Source of the DNA: Oegoconia quadripuncta
Lineage: Eukaryota; Arthropoda; Insecta; Lepidoptera; Autostichidae
Assembly (NCBI GenBank): GCA_949316235.1
Contig: OX438759.1
Coordinates: 11,197,618 to 11,261,617, forward strand
DNA length: 64,000 nucleotides
Reading direction: 5' to 3'
The notes beneath the pieces are model-generated. The model searched no databases. It saw nothing but the letters and a program-made list of their open reading frames with translations, and was not told where the DNA came from. Of this stretch, positions 1-30,360 are shown piece after piece; position 1 is the first letter of the stretch, and each line of letters starts with the position of its first letter. Made by a program: the position numbers and the translations under genes.

Positions 1-758
1 AATGACTTGTTTTTCAACAGTTCAGTTGTTGCTCCACGAGTGACTATACTCGGGGCGCCGCGTGCGCAACACTTAGGTTTGAATTGTATTTGTAAAATGT
101 GTGAGGAAGTTCATCACAGCGAAGGTAATAATGTTACCTCAAAATTTCCATTGAACTATGGAGATATTTAAAATAAACTTCCTCTAAATCACTTCACGTA
201 AAATATTTGTTATCAATATATCCATTTTTATAAGTCTCAATATCTCTTTTCAAGGGTTTGTTGGAAGATCCTTAGAGGGTTCATATAGAGATAAAGTTAT
301 ATGTTTTAAATATCGTTCTTTATATGAAATTAAAAGAGGTCAGAATGTCTCCATAGTTCCAAGTCTCCACAAAAAGTGTCTTGTTGATGTTATATCCCAG
401 CCTAAATGTGAGATAACGATCAAAACTTTTTCCTCGGATAGTAAATAATTATATTAGCTCAACACGACACTTCATTAAACATAATAATATAGTTTCTAAG
501 TACTCTTTCATGTATATTTTATATAAGTACTTACCTCTACATATAATATAAACTATACGTGAAATAACATTCTCATATATCATTTCAGATCATAAAATGC
601 TCTTGCACGATCTTCAATGCAAAGTTGTTGCAAATTAATCATTTGAAGTGTGCACTTTTTCATGTGCAAGATCATTTGCCTTGTGTATGTCATGTGCTGA
701 GTTTCAGCATGGTATGGAGCAGGGAATAACGAAAGGCTGGTCGATGAATGTGGTACAG
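1..758 (+). other. Intron sequence of the NANP-like gene
   Basis: AT-rich sequence before the first visible NANP exon. No coding segment of this or another gene could be supported. By position it should be intron, because the protein begins in mid-domain at 759. Confidence 0.5.
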
Positions 759-1589
759 GGAGGATTACCTTCTCGGTCTGATCACGAACGGGCCATCGCG
801 CGCCCAGTGGCAGAAGATTGAACGACTGGGCCTCCGGAAGTACTTCGACTGCGTGCTGGTCTCCGGAGACCTGCCGTGGGAGAAGCCCGATCAGCACATC
901 TTTCTCGAAGCCTGCAAGCTGCTAAACGTCGAGCCTCGGACATGCATTATGGTTGGAGACAAGCTGGAGACGGATATCAGGGTTTGTAAATACTAAGCTT
1001 TACCACTAAAACATTGGACAAGTGTTTAACGGTTGTTCACGTTTAACATAAATTTAACCGCTGTTTAAAATTTAAACAATAAGAATAAGCACTGTTTATC
1101 TTTTTGACACTGTTCATTTATAATCAAAGAGGCACTGGCATGACCCATAGTCATTATCATTTCTTAAAAATATAATTTGTGTTTCTTTCATGTAGAAATT
1201 GTTAATGGCTTTCTGAAATTTATTTCACTATGTACTTAGTCATAACAAGCTGAGTTTTCTAAACGATTAATATAAATAAAGTACAACATCATCTTCAATG
1301 TTACGATAAATGACGTTTGCAGCGAGGCCCATATATAAACACAAAATAGAGAATCTGCTGCTACAGAGCGAATATACTCTTATATAAATCTTTGAATATA
1401 ATTCTTTTTTTTTGTTTCCAGGGAGGTATAGAAGCAGAGTTAGGAGGCACCGTGTGGATTCCCCTACAGAAAGACGAAGAATTCTCGGACTTACCAGATT
1501 TCACCATTGATAAAGTCACAGAGTTGCCTGAAGTGTTGCTACACTCACCTAAAATGAGACGATCCAAGAACTTGACAGATCATTGTTGA
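759..1589 (+). CDS. NANP: NANP-like HAD phosphatase, last two exons (5' end outside window)
   Basis: This is the C-terminal part of a haloacid dehalogenase-type phosphatase most like N-acylneuraminate-9-phosphatase, which removes phosphate from sialic acid 9-phosphate in the cytosol. Exons: about 759-981 and 1422-1589, joined in phase 0 (AGG, then GGA) by gtttgt and ttccag sites; the stop is TGA at 1587-1589. HAD motifs are visible: motif II LITNG, the motif III lysine in WEKPDQHIF, and the motif IV acidic pair in VGDKLETDI. After the join the protein reads GGIEAELGGTVWIPL, as in NANP. The 5' exon edge is uncertain: the frame has a TGA at 745-747, so the exon must begin after it, probably after the AG at 758, although the pyrimidine tract there is weak. 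The nucleophile-bearing N-terminal part lies upstream of the window. The family call is firm; the exact substrate in insects is inferred. Confidence 0.85.
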
Positions 1590-2924
1590 TGACTTATTTC
1601 ATGTCAACCTGCAATATCAATATAAAAAATGGTTGACATGTTTCATTGTGGACTCTGCCGTTTGGATGTTAGATTTTGTACTTTAGCCTCTTGACCTCTA
1701 TTGATTTATTTTCAACAGTATTTAAGCAAAGTACAAAATTTTTTGTTATTCGCAAATAACTTTAATAGTTATTTTTTTTAGATTTTAGGTGAACTGATTG
1801 CTATGAATCTTGTTATTATAAAAGTAGGAAAAGACGCTGCTGAAACATCTCAGCTAAATGAAGAAAATGAGTTACCATTTTTAAATTCCTGAGTTGCGTT
1901 GTATTCTAGAATAAGTCATGAAAAGAATCAAAACTTATTTTTTGAATATTTTATCTCTTCCTAATATTAATATATTACAATCGTCCGCTAGTGTGTACAA
2001 AATCATTAATTTTAAGAAATTAACAAGGGCTAATTAAGCTTAAGAGATACCTATATTTTTACTCAAAATAGGTATTGTTATTTTCATAGCTTTTATATCT
2101 ACTATTATAATTTGATATAAGGCATCTTCGGAATAGACTGTCCTATGTGATACCTAAGATAAGTACATAGTTAGTATTGCCCTTATTTTCCTGGGTTCTA
2201 CCCAAAATTGCTATTCATTGTAAGTCTCAACTACTAATATTATGAGGTTATGTGTGCTTGCTTTAGTATTATTTTGTCATTGGGGTTGTTGATATTTTTA
2301 TTTTTGTTGTGTAGCCATAGTCGAATCTTTATTAGTTACGAACGAAACAATTTATTTCTTTAGATCGCAACGGTTGGTTACTCCTATTATTTATTCTTAT
2401 TAGCGTATATCACTTCAAGATGTATAGTTTGTATTTAGCTCATTTGAATTTAAAGTGTCAAACTAAGGGATCCAAGTGTCAAAAGTTCGTTAGTAACTTT
2501 ATCTAAGTACAAACTATAAGCATAGTAATTCTAATATGCTATATAGGCACCTATATCTACTGAAGAGGCGATAAGGTGATTAGACACGTATGCAATTTAT
2601 TAGTTTCAATAGATGCCGATAGATTATTAGATATAAAAGCAAATAAATAAATTTATGAAGTTCATTTTTCGAGGTTCTCAAAGATTGATGTTTTGATAAA
2701 AAAACAAACTTATGACAAAGATTTATGGGAAAATCTTTGCTAGCTCATTTTGTACCTGACACAATCACCAGTTGAAGCGATTTCATTGCTTTAGTAGGTA
2801 CCGGATCTAATTGTAGCATTAAAACTTAATTTTCTAAATTGGGTAGCTCGTTCGTGTAGGACCAAAGTTTAATTTGTTCATCATTAAAGCTCTTTATTAC
2901 TTTAAGTATTTGTTTTATTTATAA

Positions 2925-3030
2925 ATATTCTTTATTGCACCCAAAAATTACGTGTAACAGTACAAACACAAAGGTGGACCTATCTCTATAAGAGATCTCT
3001 TCCAGCGGACCTGAGCATTGAAGTAGGAAA
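2925..3030 (+). repeat. Interspersed repeat fragment, AAGAGATCTCTT family
   Basis: Contains the landmark AAGGTGGACCTATCTCT followed by AAGAGATCTCTTCCAG. Similar segments occur at 20617-20735, 45655-45795 and, diverged, at 52905-53015. All share a start like CTTTATTG, so this is a dispersed element end. The class is not identifiable from the sequence alone. Confidence 0.65.
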
Positions 3031-3077
3031 CAAAGTAAATACGAATAATAAATAAACTGGAAAAATAAAATCATAAA

Positions 3078-3400
3078 GTGGGCGTCGGTTGCCCAGCGGT
3101 TAAGAGCGGACTTCCAATTTGGGAGGTCCGGGTTCGATTCCCAGGCAGGCCATGTACTAATGAGTTTTTAAATTTAATTACTTATGTACATTTATCCGAC
3201 TGCTCTTGAACGGGGAAGGAAAACATCGTGAGGAAACCTGCATGCCAGAGTAATAAAAATTCTAAGGCTGTGAAGTGCCCAACCCGCATTGGGCCAGCGT
3301 GGTGGACTATGGCCCATAATCCCTCATTATACGAGGGAAGGCCTATATCCCTGCAGTGTGGGATATTTATGGGCTGATGATGGTGAATCATAAAGTATAT
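3078..3400 (+). repeat. tRNA-derived SINE
   Basis: Begins with a tRNA-like head: an A-box-like segment near 3088 and the B box GGTTCGATTCC at about 3131-3141. The body reads through GAGGAAACCTGCATGCC and GGGCCAGCGTGGTGGACTA and ends in GGGCTGATGATGGTGA. This head-body-(GAT) tail layout is a very common lepidopteran SINE. It is not called a tRNA gene because it continues directly into the SINE body. Confidence 0.85.
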
Positions 3401-3963
3401 TATAAGTATATACATGACAAAAAATATATTATATACCTACATATACACAATAATAATATCACGAAACATGGGAGAGGTAATGCTCGACGACGTAGTTTTA
3501 AAAAATAGCATGTTGACTTTCAGTAGTGTTATTCCTCTATGCTTTCAGTAAGTGATATTTTTGTATCCTACATTGAATAACATATTTTAACCTTCCTACT
3601 GCCATTGAGGGATGTCCTGAGTTAAGCTTGGTAATTTATTCCACTCCACACCTTAGCTGCTTGAACACTGAAGGAGTGAAAAAAGAAGTTTGTTGTGGCT
3701 CTAGGATAGACAAGCTTTTTTGTGATCGTCTAGGAACATCGTAAATTCATGTGATTCATGGACTTGACTACCTTGTACCAACCTTCATAAATCAAATCAA
3801 TCTTCCATGTCTAGCTTCAAATAGTTACTAAAGTTTATTTTACCATCATGATCAATCCTAGGGCGTGTCGCAGTTAAACTCGATCTTCGGTTCAAATGGA
3901 ACCCAACCACTTGCGCACATACAGCGTTGTTTTACTGAGGCACTATTCCCAATTCAGCTATCC

Positions 3964-4137
3964 TACCACGCAAAAAATTTTGCGTGCGATCGCTAGTAAT
4001 TTGCTTGCGTGATAAATTTGGTACCGCGTGAGCGACCTACAAGTAAAGATAACGGAATAAACGTCTGTATCGAGTTACCATTTGCTTCTAGGGCGCTTAC
4101 GTGGTCAGTGATCGAACGCAAAAATTGTTACGTGGTA
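3964..4137. mobile_element. Foldback MITE, TACCACG family, copy 1
   Basis: Starts TACCACGCAAAAAATTTTGC and ends with a near inverted copy, GATCGAACGCAAAAATTG then TTACGTGGTA. A second copy with the same ends lies at 4946-5124. No coding capacity, so it must depend on a transposase elsewhere. Confidence 0.75.
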
Positions 4138-4264
4138 TGGCTGCAGAATACATTTTCCCCAATGGCTACAGGTTCTATGACAGATGTAGCAAACCCATAG
4201 GCGTTTCAGCTTACCAAGCAATTTCATCAGCAACACTTATTGTTCTCTGGCGAAGCCACGTAGG

Positions 4265-4505
4265 TATCTAAATATATATAAGTCAAAGGTGACTGATATA
4301 GTGATCTATCAACGCCCAGCCCAATCCACTGGACGGATCGGGCTGAAATTTGGCATGCAGGTAGATGTTATGACGTAGGCATCCGCTAAGAAAGGATTTT
4401 GATAAATTCTACCCCCAAGGGGATAAAATAGGGGATGAAAGTTTGTTGTTTGTATTTTGATAAAATCTTCCACGCGGACGAAGTCGCGGGAGGAAAGCTA
4501 GTTAT
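4265..4505. repeat. Lepidopteran interspersed repeat with CGCGGACGAAGTCGCGGG end
   Basis: Contains text of the type GGGCTGAAATTTGGCATGCA and ends with GACGAAGTCGCGGGAGGAAA then GCTAGT. Related segments are at 4616-4760, 13060-13105, 21081-21300, 21623-21945, 42352-42545 and 45960-46092, several with an end like TTCGCATTTATAATATTA. Possibly a non-autonomous Helitron or another DNA element; the class is not proven here. Confidence 0.6.
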
Positions 4506-4615
4506 ATTATATAATACCTAGGTGTTAGATGTGCTAGCCATTTATATTAAGTCCAAATGCAACATAGAGGTGCTGATTATACAACTCAGTTTTTGTTAAT
4601 ATCTGCTATATTATC

Positions 4616-4760
4616 TACTAGCTTTCGCCTTCGTGGCATGACTTTATCGCGGATATGTTCAATTTGTTTATCCCGCGGGAACTACTCACTTTATGGTCTA
4701 CCTATATACAAAATTTCATCCAAATCCGTTCATCAATTTCGCCGTGATTGAGCAACAAGT
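4616..4760. repeat. Partial copy of the CTAGCTTTCGCC interspersed repeat
   Basis: Begins CTAGCTTTCGCCTTCGTGGC and runs through AAATTTCATCCAAATCCGTT and CGCCGTGATTGAGCAACAA. It is an inverted relative of the element at 4265-4505. It reads as non-coding repeat although short open frames cross it. Confidence 0.6.
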
Positions 4761-4782
4761 TAGATGTAAATTGTTGTTTTCT

Positions 4783-4867
4783 ATGGTACAGACGACAACC
4801 GCCGTAACACTACCAGTGAACGCAGCGAGACCTGCTTATACGGTCGTCCTGCGGCCGCTTGTACCAT
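4783..4867. mobile_element. Short MITE with ATGGTAC termini
   Basis: Starts ATGGTACAGACGACAACCGC and ends with the inverse theme GGTCGTCCTGCGGCCGCTTG then TACCAT. A longer relative with better preserved ends is at 33507-33788. Only about 85 bp, so probably an internally deleted copy. Confidence 0.6.
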
Positions 4868-4945
4868 GTCGTCCTCATCAAATTCGACGCATCAAATAAC
4901 ACAGTGTATCACATCACAGCATACAATAGTCCACTACAACGGTCC

Positions 4946-5124
4946 TAACACAAAAAAATGTTTGCGTTCGATTGCTAAGAATTTTCCGTACTCGCTTGCA
5001 TTCGATCGTTAAATTTGGTACCACGTAGGCGCCCTAGAAGGAAGATAGATGTATTGAGTGACCATAATTTACTTCTAGGGCGCTTACATGCAAATCGATC
5101 GAACGCAAAAAAATTTACGTGGTA
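4946..5124. mobile_element. Foldback MITE, TACCACG family, copy 2
   Basis: Left end TAACACAAAAAAATGTTTGC, right end GATCGAACGCAAAAAAATTT then ACGTGGTA. It shares the interior TTAAATTTGGTACCACGTAG and CTTCTAGGGCGCTTACATGC with the copy at 3964-4137. Confidence 0.7.
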
Positions 5125-5703
5125 CAACTGCTGGACATCCATGGAGCGATTTGCATCACTGGGTTTTGCGCACTGGACATAAACAGTGTATATTGAACCA
5201 TAAAGAAAATAGCTAAAAAGCAAAAGCTTGGGTCAAACCAGATAAGAGCACAGTGCATAGCCGCATACAACATTGTAATATATGAAATACTAATACAATG
5301 TATGCTGCTAGGGCCAGTGCTGCATTTGGTTGCTGCATGCTATAGACTAAATGCAGCACAGTGTGCGGTACTACTGTAATGAATGATATATTATTTCTGT
5401 GGGCTACATCTGGTTACTGGTTATGTTGTGACATGTGATTGATTAGCTAATTTCTTTCTCAGCAACTTGTTGTTTTCTCATTGGACGTTGTAACCAATGA
5501 TTGGTTGGCCCATTGCTCGTTCGACAATTTGATGGGTTTTCATTGGTCAACATTATTGATGACAATCTGATGAATTTAAATAATCTAAGGGCAGGTTTAA
5601 ATAGGCTATTTTTGCCAATAAGACCTTTGTGCCTATTACTTAAACTATATTCAAGTTACTATACGTAATTATCTACAAAAAAATTACAAATTATAATATC
5701 CTA

Positions 5704-7277
5704 CTAAGCAGTTCTTAACATTTTGGCTTCCCTCTTTTCTTGTAGAACTTTCTTTTGTTCTTCAATAACCGTTTTCCTTTCTTCAAGGAATTCACCATAT
5801 TCCTGTAATATAATAAAATAAATCTATTACAATAATAAATAATAATAATGGTCCCACATGCTATGATATGCATCTTGGACACATTATCTACCTATCATAG
5901 TCACAAAGAAAGAAAATGTGTTCTGGTCTGTTTCCATGCTTTAGTATTTCTTTTAATTTTTTACTTCTGTAAAAAGCTTTTATTTCCACTATGTGTAAAT
6001 GATCTTATCATGTATTCAATCAAACTATGTAAGTATGAAAATAATAGAAAACTAGAAAATTTGGAGAAAACCAATCAACCCAAACACTCCAAAACACTGT
6101 TTCCACCCCAAAATCTATGCAAGGTAGAAAATGTGTTTCCACATTGCTATCACGGAGAAGGGTAACCAGAATGCTGGCATTTGTTACCTAATTGAATGCC
6201 AATACTGATGCATTGGCCAGCACCAGTTAACTTGAAATAAATAATGAATAATAATAAAAATACATACATAGATATATTAAATTGATAATTACCATGTAAC
6301 AATAAATAAAGCCCTGGTCTCTCTCTATTGCTACACCTTAGGGGGTACACATATGATACTAATATTACCTACACCTAACTAAGACCATAAAAACCCATGT
6401 GAAAGCAATAAATTGATTGATTGAATTAAAGAATTATGTAAATGAATCAAATATTTTGTTTTCTAACTTTACCTTTGGATCAAGCTCTCTGACAACTTCT
6501 ATCCCACAACTTCGTGCAGTTGCTATAAGCATTGTACAGATTTCTTTTAATGGCTTCCATTCAAGAGTTGGGTCTTGAGACTTTATCTTTGCTATTTCAT
6601 ATAAATGCTTCAGAGTTATTTTCCCACATATCTCTTTGCCTGGAAAATATGAACAAGGAAATGAATTAGGAGTGCTCTGGAAATAAACTGAAGGTCAAAA
6701 GACACAACTCAATTTTTTCACTTTATTAAGTAACAGAGTTATCTATTATTATTATGATACCATCGGATTGGAGACGCAGTACATTTTATGTATGGAAATT
6801 TCACATTTTATGCTTGAATCATTTTATATAATAAAAAAGATTGTAATGAACCTCTTTACCTTGTTCCATAGCACCACGCTTGGCTCCCGCAGCTTGTTTC
6901 AAGAAGTATGTTGCTGGTGGTTGATGTATTACCAATTGATATGAGCGATCCGGATTGACCTTCACCCTAGTAGGCAGCGGTATTCCTTGCTTTATGTCAG
7001 CGGTGCGCTCATTAAAGTCTTTACAGAATGCTGCGATGTTGATATTACGCTGAAATAACATGATGAACGTGAATTAAGGTTATATTATTTGAATTAATCA
7101 GGCCGTAGACACTCATGTAAAGATAAACAAATTACCTCATACCTGACCAAGCATGGGACCAAGTGGAGGTCCAGCAGCAGCCATTCCTGCTGGTATATCA
7201 GTTCGTAGCTTAGAAGAATGGTCAATCTTCTCTGCAACTTTTCTCATAGATTTTAAACGCGCTATTGACTTGGACAT
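5704..7277 (-). CDS. mRpL11: Mitochondrial large-subunit ribosomal protein L11
   Basis: Complete gene for mitoribosomal protein uL11m, a component of the GTPase-associated centre of the large subunit; it acts in the mitochondrial matrix. Minus-strand exons: 7277-7143, 7049-6860, 6639-6473 and 5802-5704, all with GT-AG borders, giving 196 aa (human MRPL11 is 192). The N-terminal L11 signature is visible: TDIPAGMAAAGPPLGPMLGQ, then RNINIAAFCKDFN. The middle reads PLPTRVKVNPDRSYQLVIHQ and PPATYFLKQAAG. The C-terminal rRNA-binding part reads GKITLKHLYEIAKIKSQDP and ARSCGIEVVREL. The start is the first ATG before this conserved block; the stop is TAG at 5706-5704. The gene lies head-to-head with SCYL1, 1.3 kb away, and converges on the NANP-like gene. 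Identity is secure from the whole length. Confidence 0.95.
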
Positions 7278-7475
7278 GGTGGTAGAACTACTAGCTGGCT
7301 AGACTAAAAAATACTCTGTGATAATTTCACTTTGTAGGCAAACAAAGCACAGCGACAGCGACGTTGTTGAGTTTTACTTTTTATTACCTACCAAAATAAT
7401 GTACAGTAGGTTTTTTTGGTCATTGACAGCACAATGACAGGCCAATAAACACATGGTCGGCTCAATCATAGAGGA

Positions 7476-7868
7476 CATGACATGACATTTCATTCTCTCC
7501 GTTAGGAGAAGGCAAAGGGATCTAGCCCATAACAGCCATGTCTTATTTCTCTTATTTCTTCAGTTTGTAAGTCAGTCTCAGTCAAAACAAGTAATTCGTC
7601 GTATACTTGGCGTATACAGAGTCTAGTCACGGTCAAGTCATTCTTCAGTAAAGTGGCAGAATGCTTTACAAAAGATTTTGGCGGCTTCTTGTGGGAACCC
7701 GAAAGCTCCGTTACGCACTTTAATTTACACTTCCCTTCACTTGTACACTATCACTAATGTTTGCTGCACAATATTCTGCCATTATTAAGCTTCAAAAGTT
7801 AGAATGCACAAATTATAAGACTTATAAAGAAAAATGCTACTTCACTCGCCGATTTCCCGCCAAAAAGC
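7476..7868 (-). mobile_element. Retroposon, full-length copy 1, with 15-bp target duplication
   Basis: A 393-bp unit bounded by the exact direct repeat CTCAATCATAGAGGA (7461-7475 and 7869-7883). The minus strand is the element's sense: it starts GGCTTTTTGGCGGGAA, carries a frame of about 75 codons ending in GCYGLDPFAFS and a TAA at 7504-7502, and finishes in a stem-loop (TTCTCC, TAAC, GGAGAG). Near-identical copies occur at 48669-49054 and partly at 20320-20515, with a diverged one at 49067-49437. The copy at 48669 shows an A-run after GAATGAAACC, which fits LINE-driven retroposition. The family is not recognised. Confidence 0.8.
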
Positions 7869-8074
7869 CTCAATCATAGAGGAATAACACTACCCGAAGC
7901 TCAATACAAAAGTACTCTGTGGTCCGTCTGTGTCACAGAGTACATTTTATATACGGAGAGTCTGCGGAGTGCCGTAGACAGAGCATGGAGACCTATGGAG
8001 ACAGAGTCTACGGTGTAATTTGGGTGTAATGCAACCGCATTTATTTTGACTTTGAGCGAGTGATGTTGCATTTT

Positions 8075-8227
8075 GGTTTTTATTTTATATGTGCGTTCTG
8101 AGCTTTGAAGTAACGTCAGAATATTGTACGACAAAAATCAGTAATTGTGTTGAAATAATATAAATAAGATATGTCTGTATAGGCTTAGCTCCCTTTGCCT
8201 CCTCCGAGAGTTGAAACCAAAAGGAAA
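8075..8227 (+). repeat. Internally deleted relative of the stem-loop-tailed retroposon
   Basis: Shares CAGAATATTGTACGACAAAA with the 5' half of the 393-bp retroposon. It then jumps to the 3' module GGCTTAGCTCCCTTTGCCTC, followed by a stem and GAAACCAAAAGG. Divergence is higher than among the full copies. Confidence 0.5.
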
Positions 8228-8279
8228 TGATCAGTGTATGGGTTTGCATTTTTACTTCATATTCTTTTGCACATAAAAC

Positions 8280-8406
8280 TTGGCTGTATGGGCTTGATCC
8301 CTTTGCCTTCCAATAATATTGGAAAAGAAACCAAAAAAAAAAATTTGCGGGCAGTATGGGTGGAAGCCCTTAGCCCCAAACAAAAAAAAAAAAAAAAAAA
8401 AAAAAA
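8280..8406 (+). mobile_element. 127-bp poly-A-tailed retroposon with 14-bp target duplication
   Basis: Flanked by the exact repeat TTTGCACATAAAAC (8266-8279 and 8407-8420). It contains the same 3' module as the longer family, ATGGGCTTGATCCCTTTGCC, followed by the stem CCAATAATATTGG and GAAACC. Then come an A-run, a second module (GGGCAGTATGGGTGGAAGCC) and a terminal A-run of about 25. Confidence 0.8.
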
Positions 8407-8596
8407 TTTGCACATAAAACGTCATATTTTTGTGACTAAAGTAAAATTTGTTTCTCGTAAATATAATTCTTTTAGTGTGTTGTTTGTATCTCATTCAACA
8501 TTTTTATATTATAGTAATATTAGTCACACCGAATGTGCATTCCTCATGTAAATATGCTTCTAGTTTGTAAATAAAGTGAAAAAGGGGGAGTGCAAT

Positions 8597-28221
<19,625 letters not shown>

Positions 28222-28674
28222 CCCACGGAGACACATAACGGGTGAACTATCTATATCCCACGCGTGAACCCACAATGAATTCTAATGGAATATTTGCTTG
28301 AATGATTCGCTGCAGCCTAACATTTGTCCAACCTGTCAATGCGCCAACGTTCGGACATATTTGTGACGCCTCAGCGTTCGTCTAGACATTTGAATATAGT
28401 GAGACTAATGTATGTGGAAGCCTTGAAGGATGTTCGACGCAGTTGACTGTTGCTTGCCTGTTTTATATATCCAAGGTATTTTTTTCTTAAAACATTATTC
28501 ATCTATCGCGTCTTATTGATATGAATGTGTTCGAATTATTACTTCGCTGTGTGTATATCATTGTCGTAATTTATCTTAACGATTTTAACGGTATATTGTG
28601 TCTCCTTGTTTGTTTTTACATCAGAAATTAACATATGGCTGATGAAATAAATAAGAACATGGTCACTGTGAAAG

Positions 28675-28960
28675 AATAAAACCTGCGGGTGATTCTCACG
28701 CGTTAGAGATATCATTGTCGACAGATATTAGTATGTCTGTCACTTTGACACTTATGGGCAAATGCAAGAGTGAGAAACATATGGATGTCTGTCGAAATTG
28801 AAATCTGAAATTGGCGAGAATCTGTGGCCTGGATGCAATCCTGTATGTATCTAACTAATAGTCAGAAAATGTGTCTTGTACAAGGAAAGACACACTCCAG
28901 TCAGTTTTATTGTTTAACTAACACTATATTGTTTGTCTTCCTAAATAATTTTGGAATAAA
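28675..28960 (+). terminator. Candidate SCYL1 polyadenylation signals
   Basis: AATAAA hexamers at 28675-28680 and 28955-28960 are 450-740 bases after the SCYL1 stop. Either could end the mRNA. No transcript evidence is available. Confidence 0.4.
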
Positions 28961-30261
28961 CACACATGTATCTTGTTTAATTCATCAAATATATTGAAAC
29001 TATAATAATGATTGGAAAATGCAAACATGTTTTATCCGAACCATTCCATTTTCCAGTTGCGAGAATGTAGTCGGACCAATCTATGAAGTATCCTGTACCT
29101 TATCTAAGAACTACTATTTGAATTACATAGAAAAGTTAAGCACAGTCAAGCTGTGCTAACTTGAACTATAGTTCTAAAAATAAGATACTGCTGTAGCCTG
29201 TAATAAAATAAGATAGCGTCCTAAATCCTTTCATAGATTGGTTGAATTGTAATTAAAGTATCCCCATATACTTCTCAATGACAAATATAATGTGCATTTT
29301 TAGTGTATTTTTTAATTATTGCCATAATTATTTATTTTTATTATCATTGTCTAATTCGAAATCGGAATTCGGCGTTAAATATCACAGTATCTTCTTTGAG
29401 TTTTTGATCTCGATAGGAAAGGTTGCTCAAAGAGTTTTGGTGCCTAATGACATTTGGGAAAGCGATATGCAATCATATTTTGTTATGGATGAGGTTCTTT
29501 TCAATAAGAAATCAAGCTAATTATGAGACTTGAAAAATCATCTATCAACCTACTAATTAAAATCAAGGCTGGTCAATTTACTTCCTTATTCCAATTGGCG
29601 TAACTTTTCAAATAGAGAGAAAGGTTGCTTTCATTTGAATCTGGAAACGCCAGTGTTCGTTATCTCAATCGATTGCATATCGGTATCCAAACTAAACGTT
29701 ATTTGGTAAATAGGGAACAAGTTATATAAATTAATATGCACCAAATAGAGCGCTCAATGAGACTAATTATGTTCATCTTGTAAAATTACCGGTGTGACGT
29801 TTGTATATATAATATTAATATATTAGCTAGTGTTCATTGGAATGTTAAAATGAGTCAGAGGGACTTTGTTAACATCCAATGGCTTATCCCTGCATTGCTA
29901 TACACTGCGAGCGAGAAGGCCAATACGATGTTTAAATTTCAGTAGGTATTTATTGGATACATCAATCTAAAAAATTAAGTATCCTAGTCGGAACTTAAAC
30001 CCTACTTAAACTATAATTTGGTGACAAATAAAAGACCTTTTTTTACCATGTACCTTTTGTACCATGACATTCGGCATAAATCTCTTAACATTCTCAGTAA
30101 TGTGTCCCGATTGTCATGATAAGGCCAATTAGCTCATTTGTGTTGGTTGCCGATTTGGCGAAAAGTAGGATATTTTGGGGTAACTTAGCATTTATGAAGA
30201 CGTCGGAATCGTTTTTCTAACAGGCTAGTCCGTCCATTCGACGATAGCTCGCACAATTGAC

Positions 30262-30360
30262 ACTGGTGTCGATTCGGTTGCACACGAACTAAACTAAAAC
30301 GAGATTTAGACTAGTGCTGTCACGTTATTCTGTTTAAAATGAATGTTGTCTTGCATTCTA
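30262..30360. mobile_element. Truncated foldback element, ACTGGTGTCGATTCGG family
   Basis: Begins ACTGGTGTCGATTCGGTTGC, continues ACGAACTAAACTAAAACGAG, and breaks off after the interior CTGTCACGTTATTCTG. It matches one half of the full copy at 50873-51018. Confidence 0.7.

Larger units (their letters stand above)
1590..5703. other. Convergent intergenic region with repeats
   Basis: Separates the NANP-like gene (plus) from mRpL11 (minus), so it holds both 3' flanks. About 1590-2920 is AT-rich with no recognisable feature. The rest is mostly interspersed repeats, listed separately (2925-3030, 3078-3400, 3964-4137, 4265-4505, 4616-4760, 4783-4867, 4946-5124). The short open frames here are not conserved-looking and fall in the repeats. 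Confidence 0.6.
7278..8596. promoter_or_regulatory. Divergent spacer between mRpL11 and SCYL1
   Basis: The 5' flanks of both genes must lie in this 1.3 kb, so it should hold their promoters, but no TATA box or initiator could be assigned with confidence. Much of it is filled by retroposons (7476-7868, about 8075-8227, 8280-8406). The short open frames here are low complexity or lie in the repeats. Confidence 0.45.

Noticed and set aside
3080..3152. tRNA gene on the plus strand
   Set aside because: It is the head of the SINE at 3078-3400; no complete cloverleaf was found.
8234..8551. 105-codon frame with a lysine run
   Set aside because: The lysine run is the poly-A tail of the retroposon at 8280-8406.
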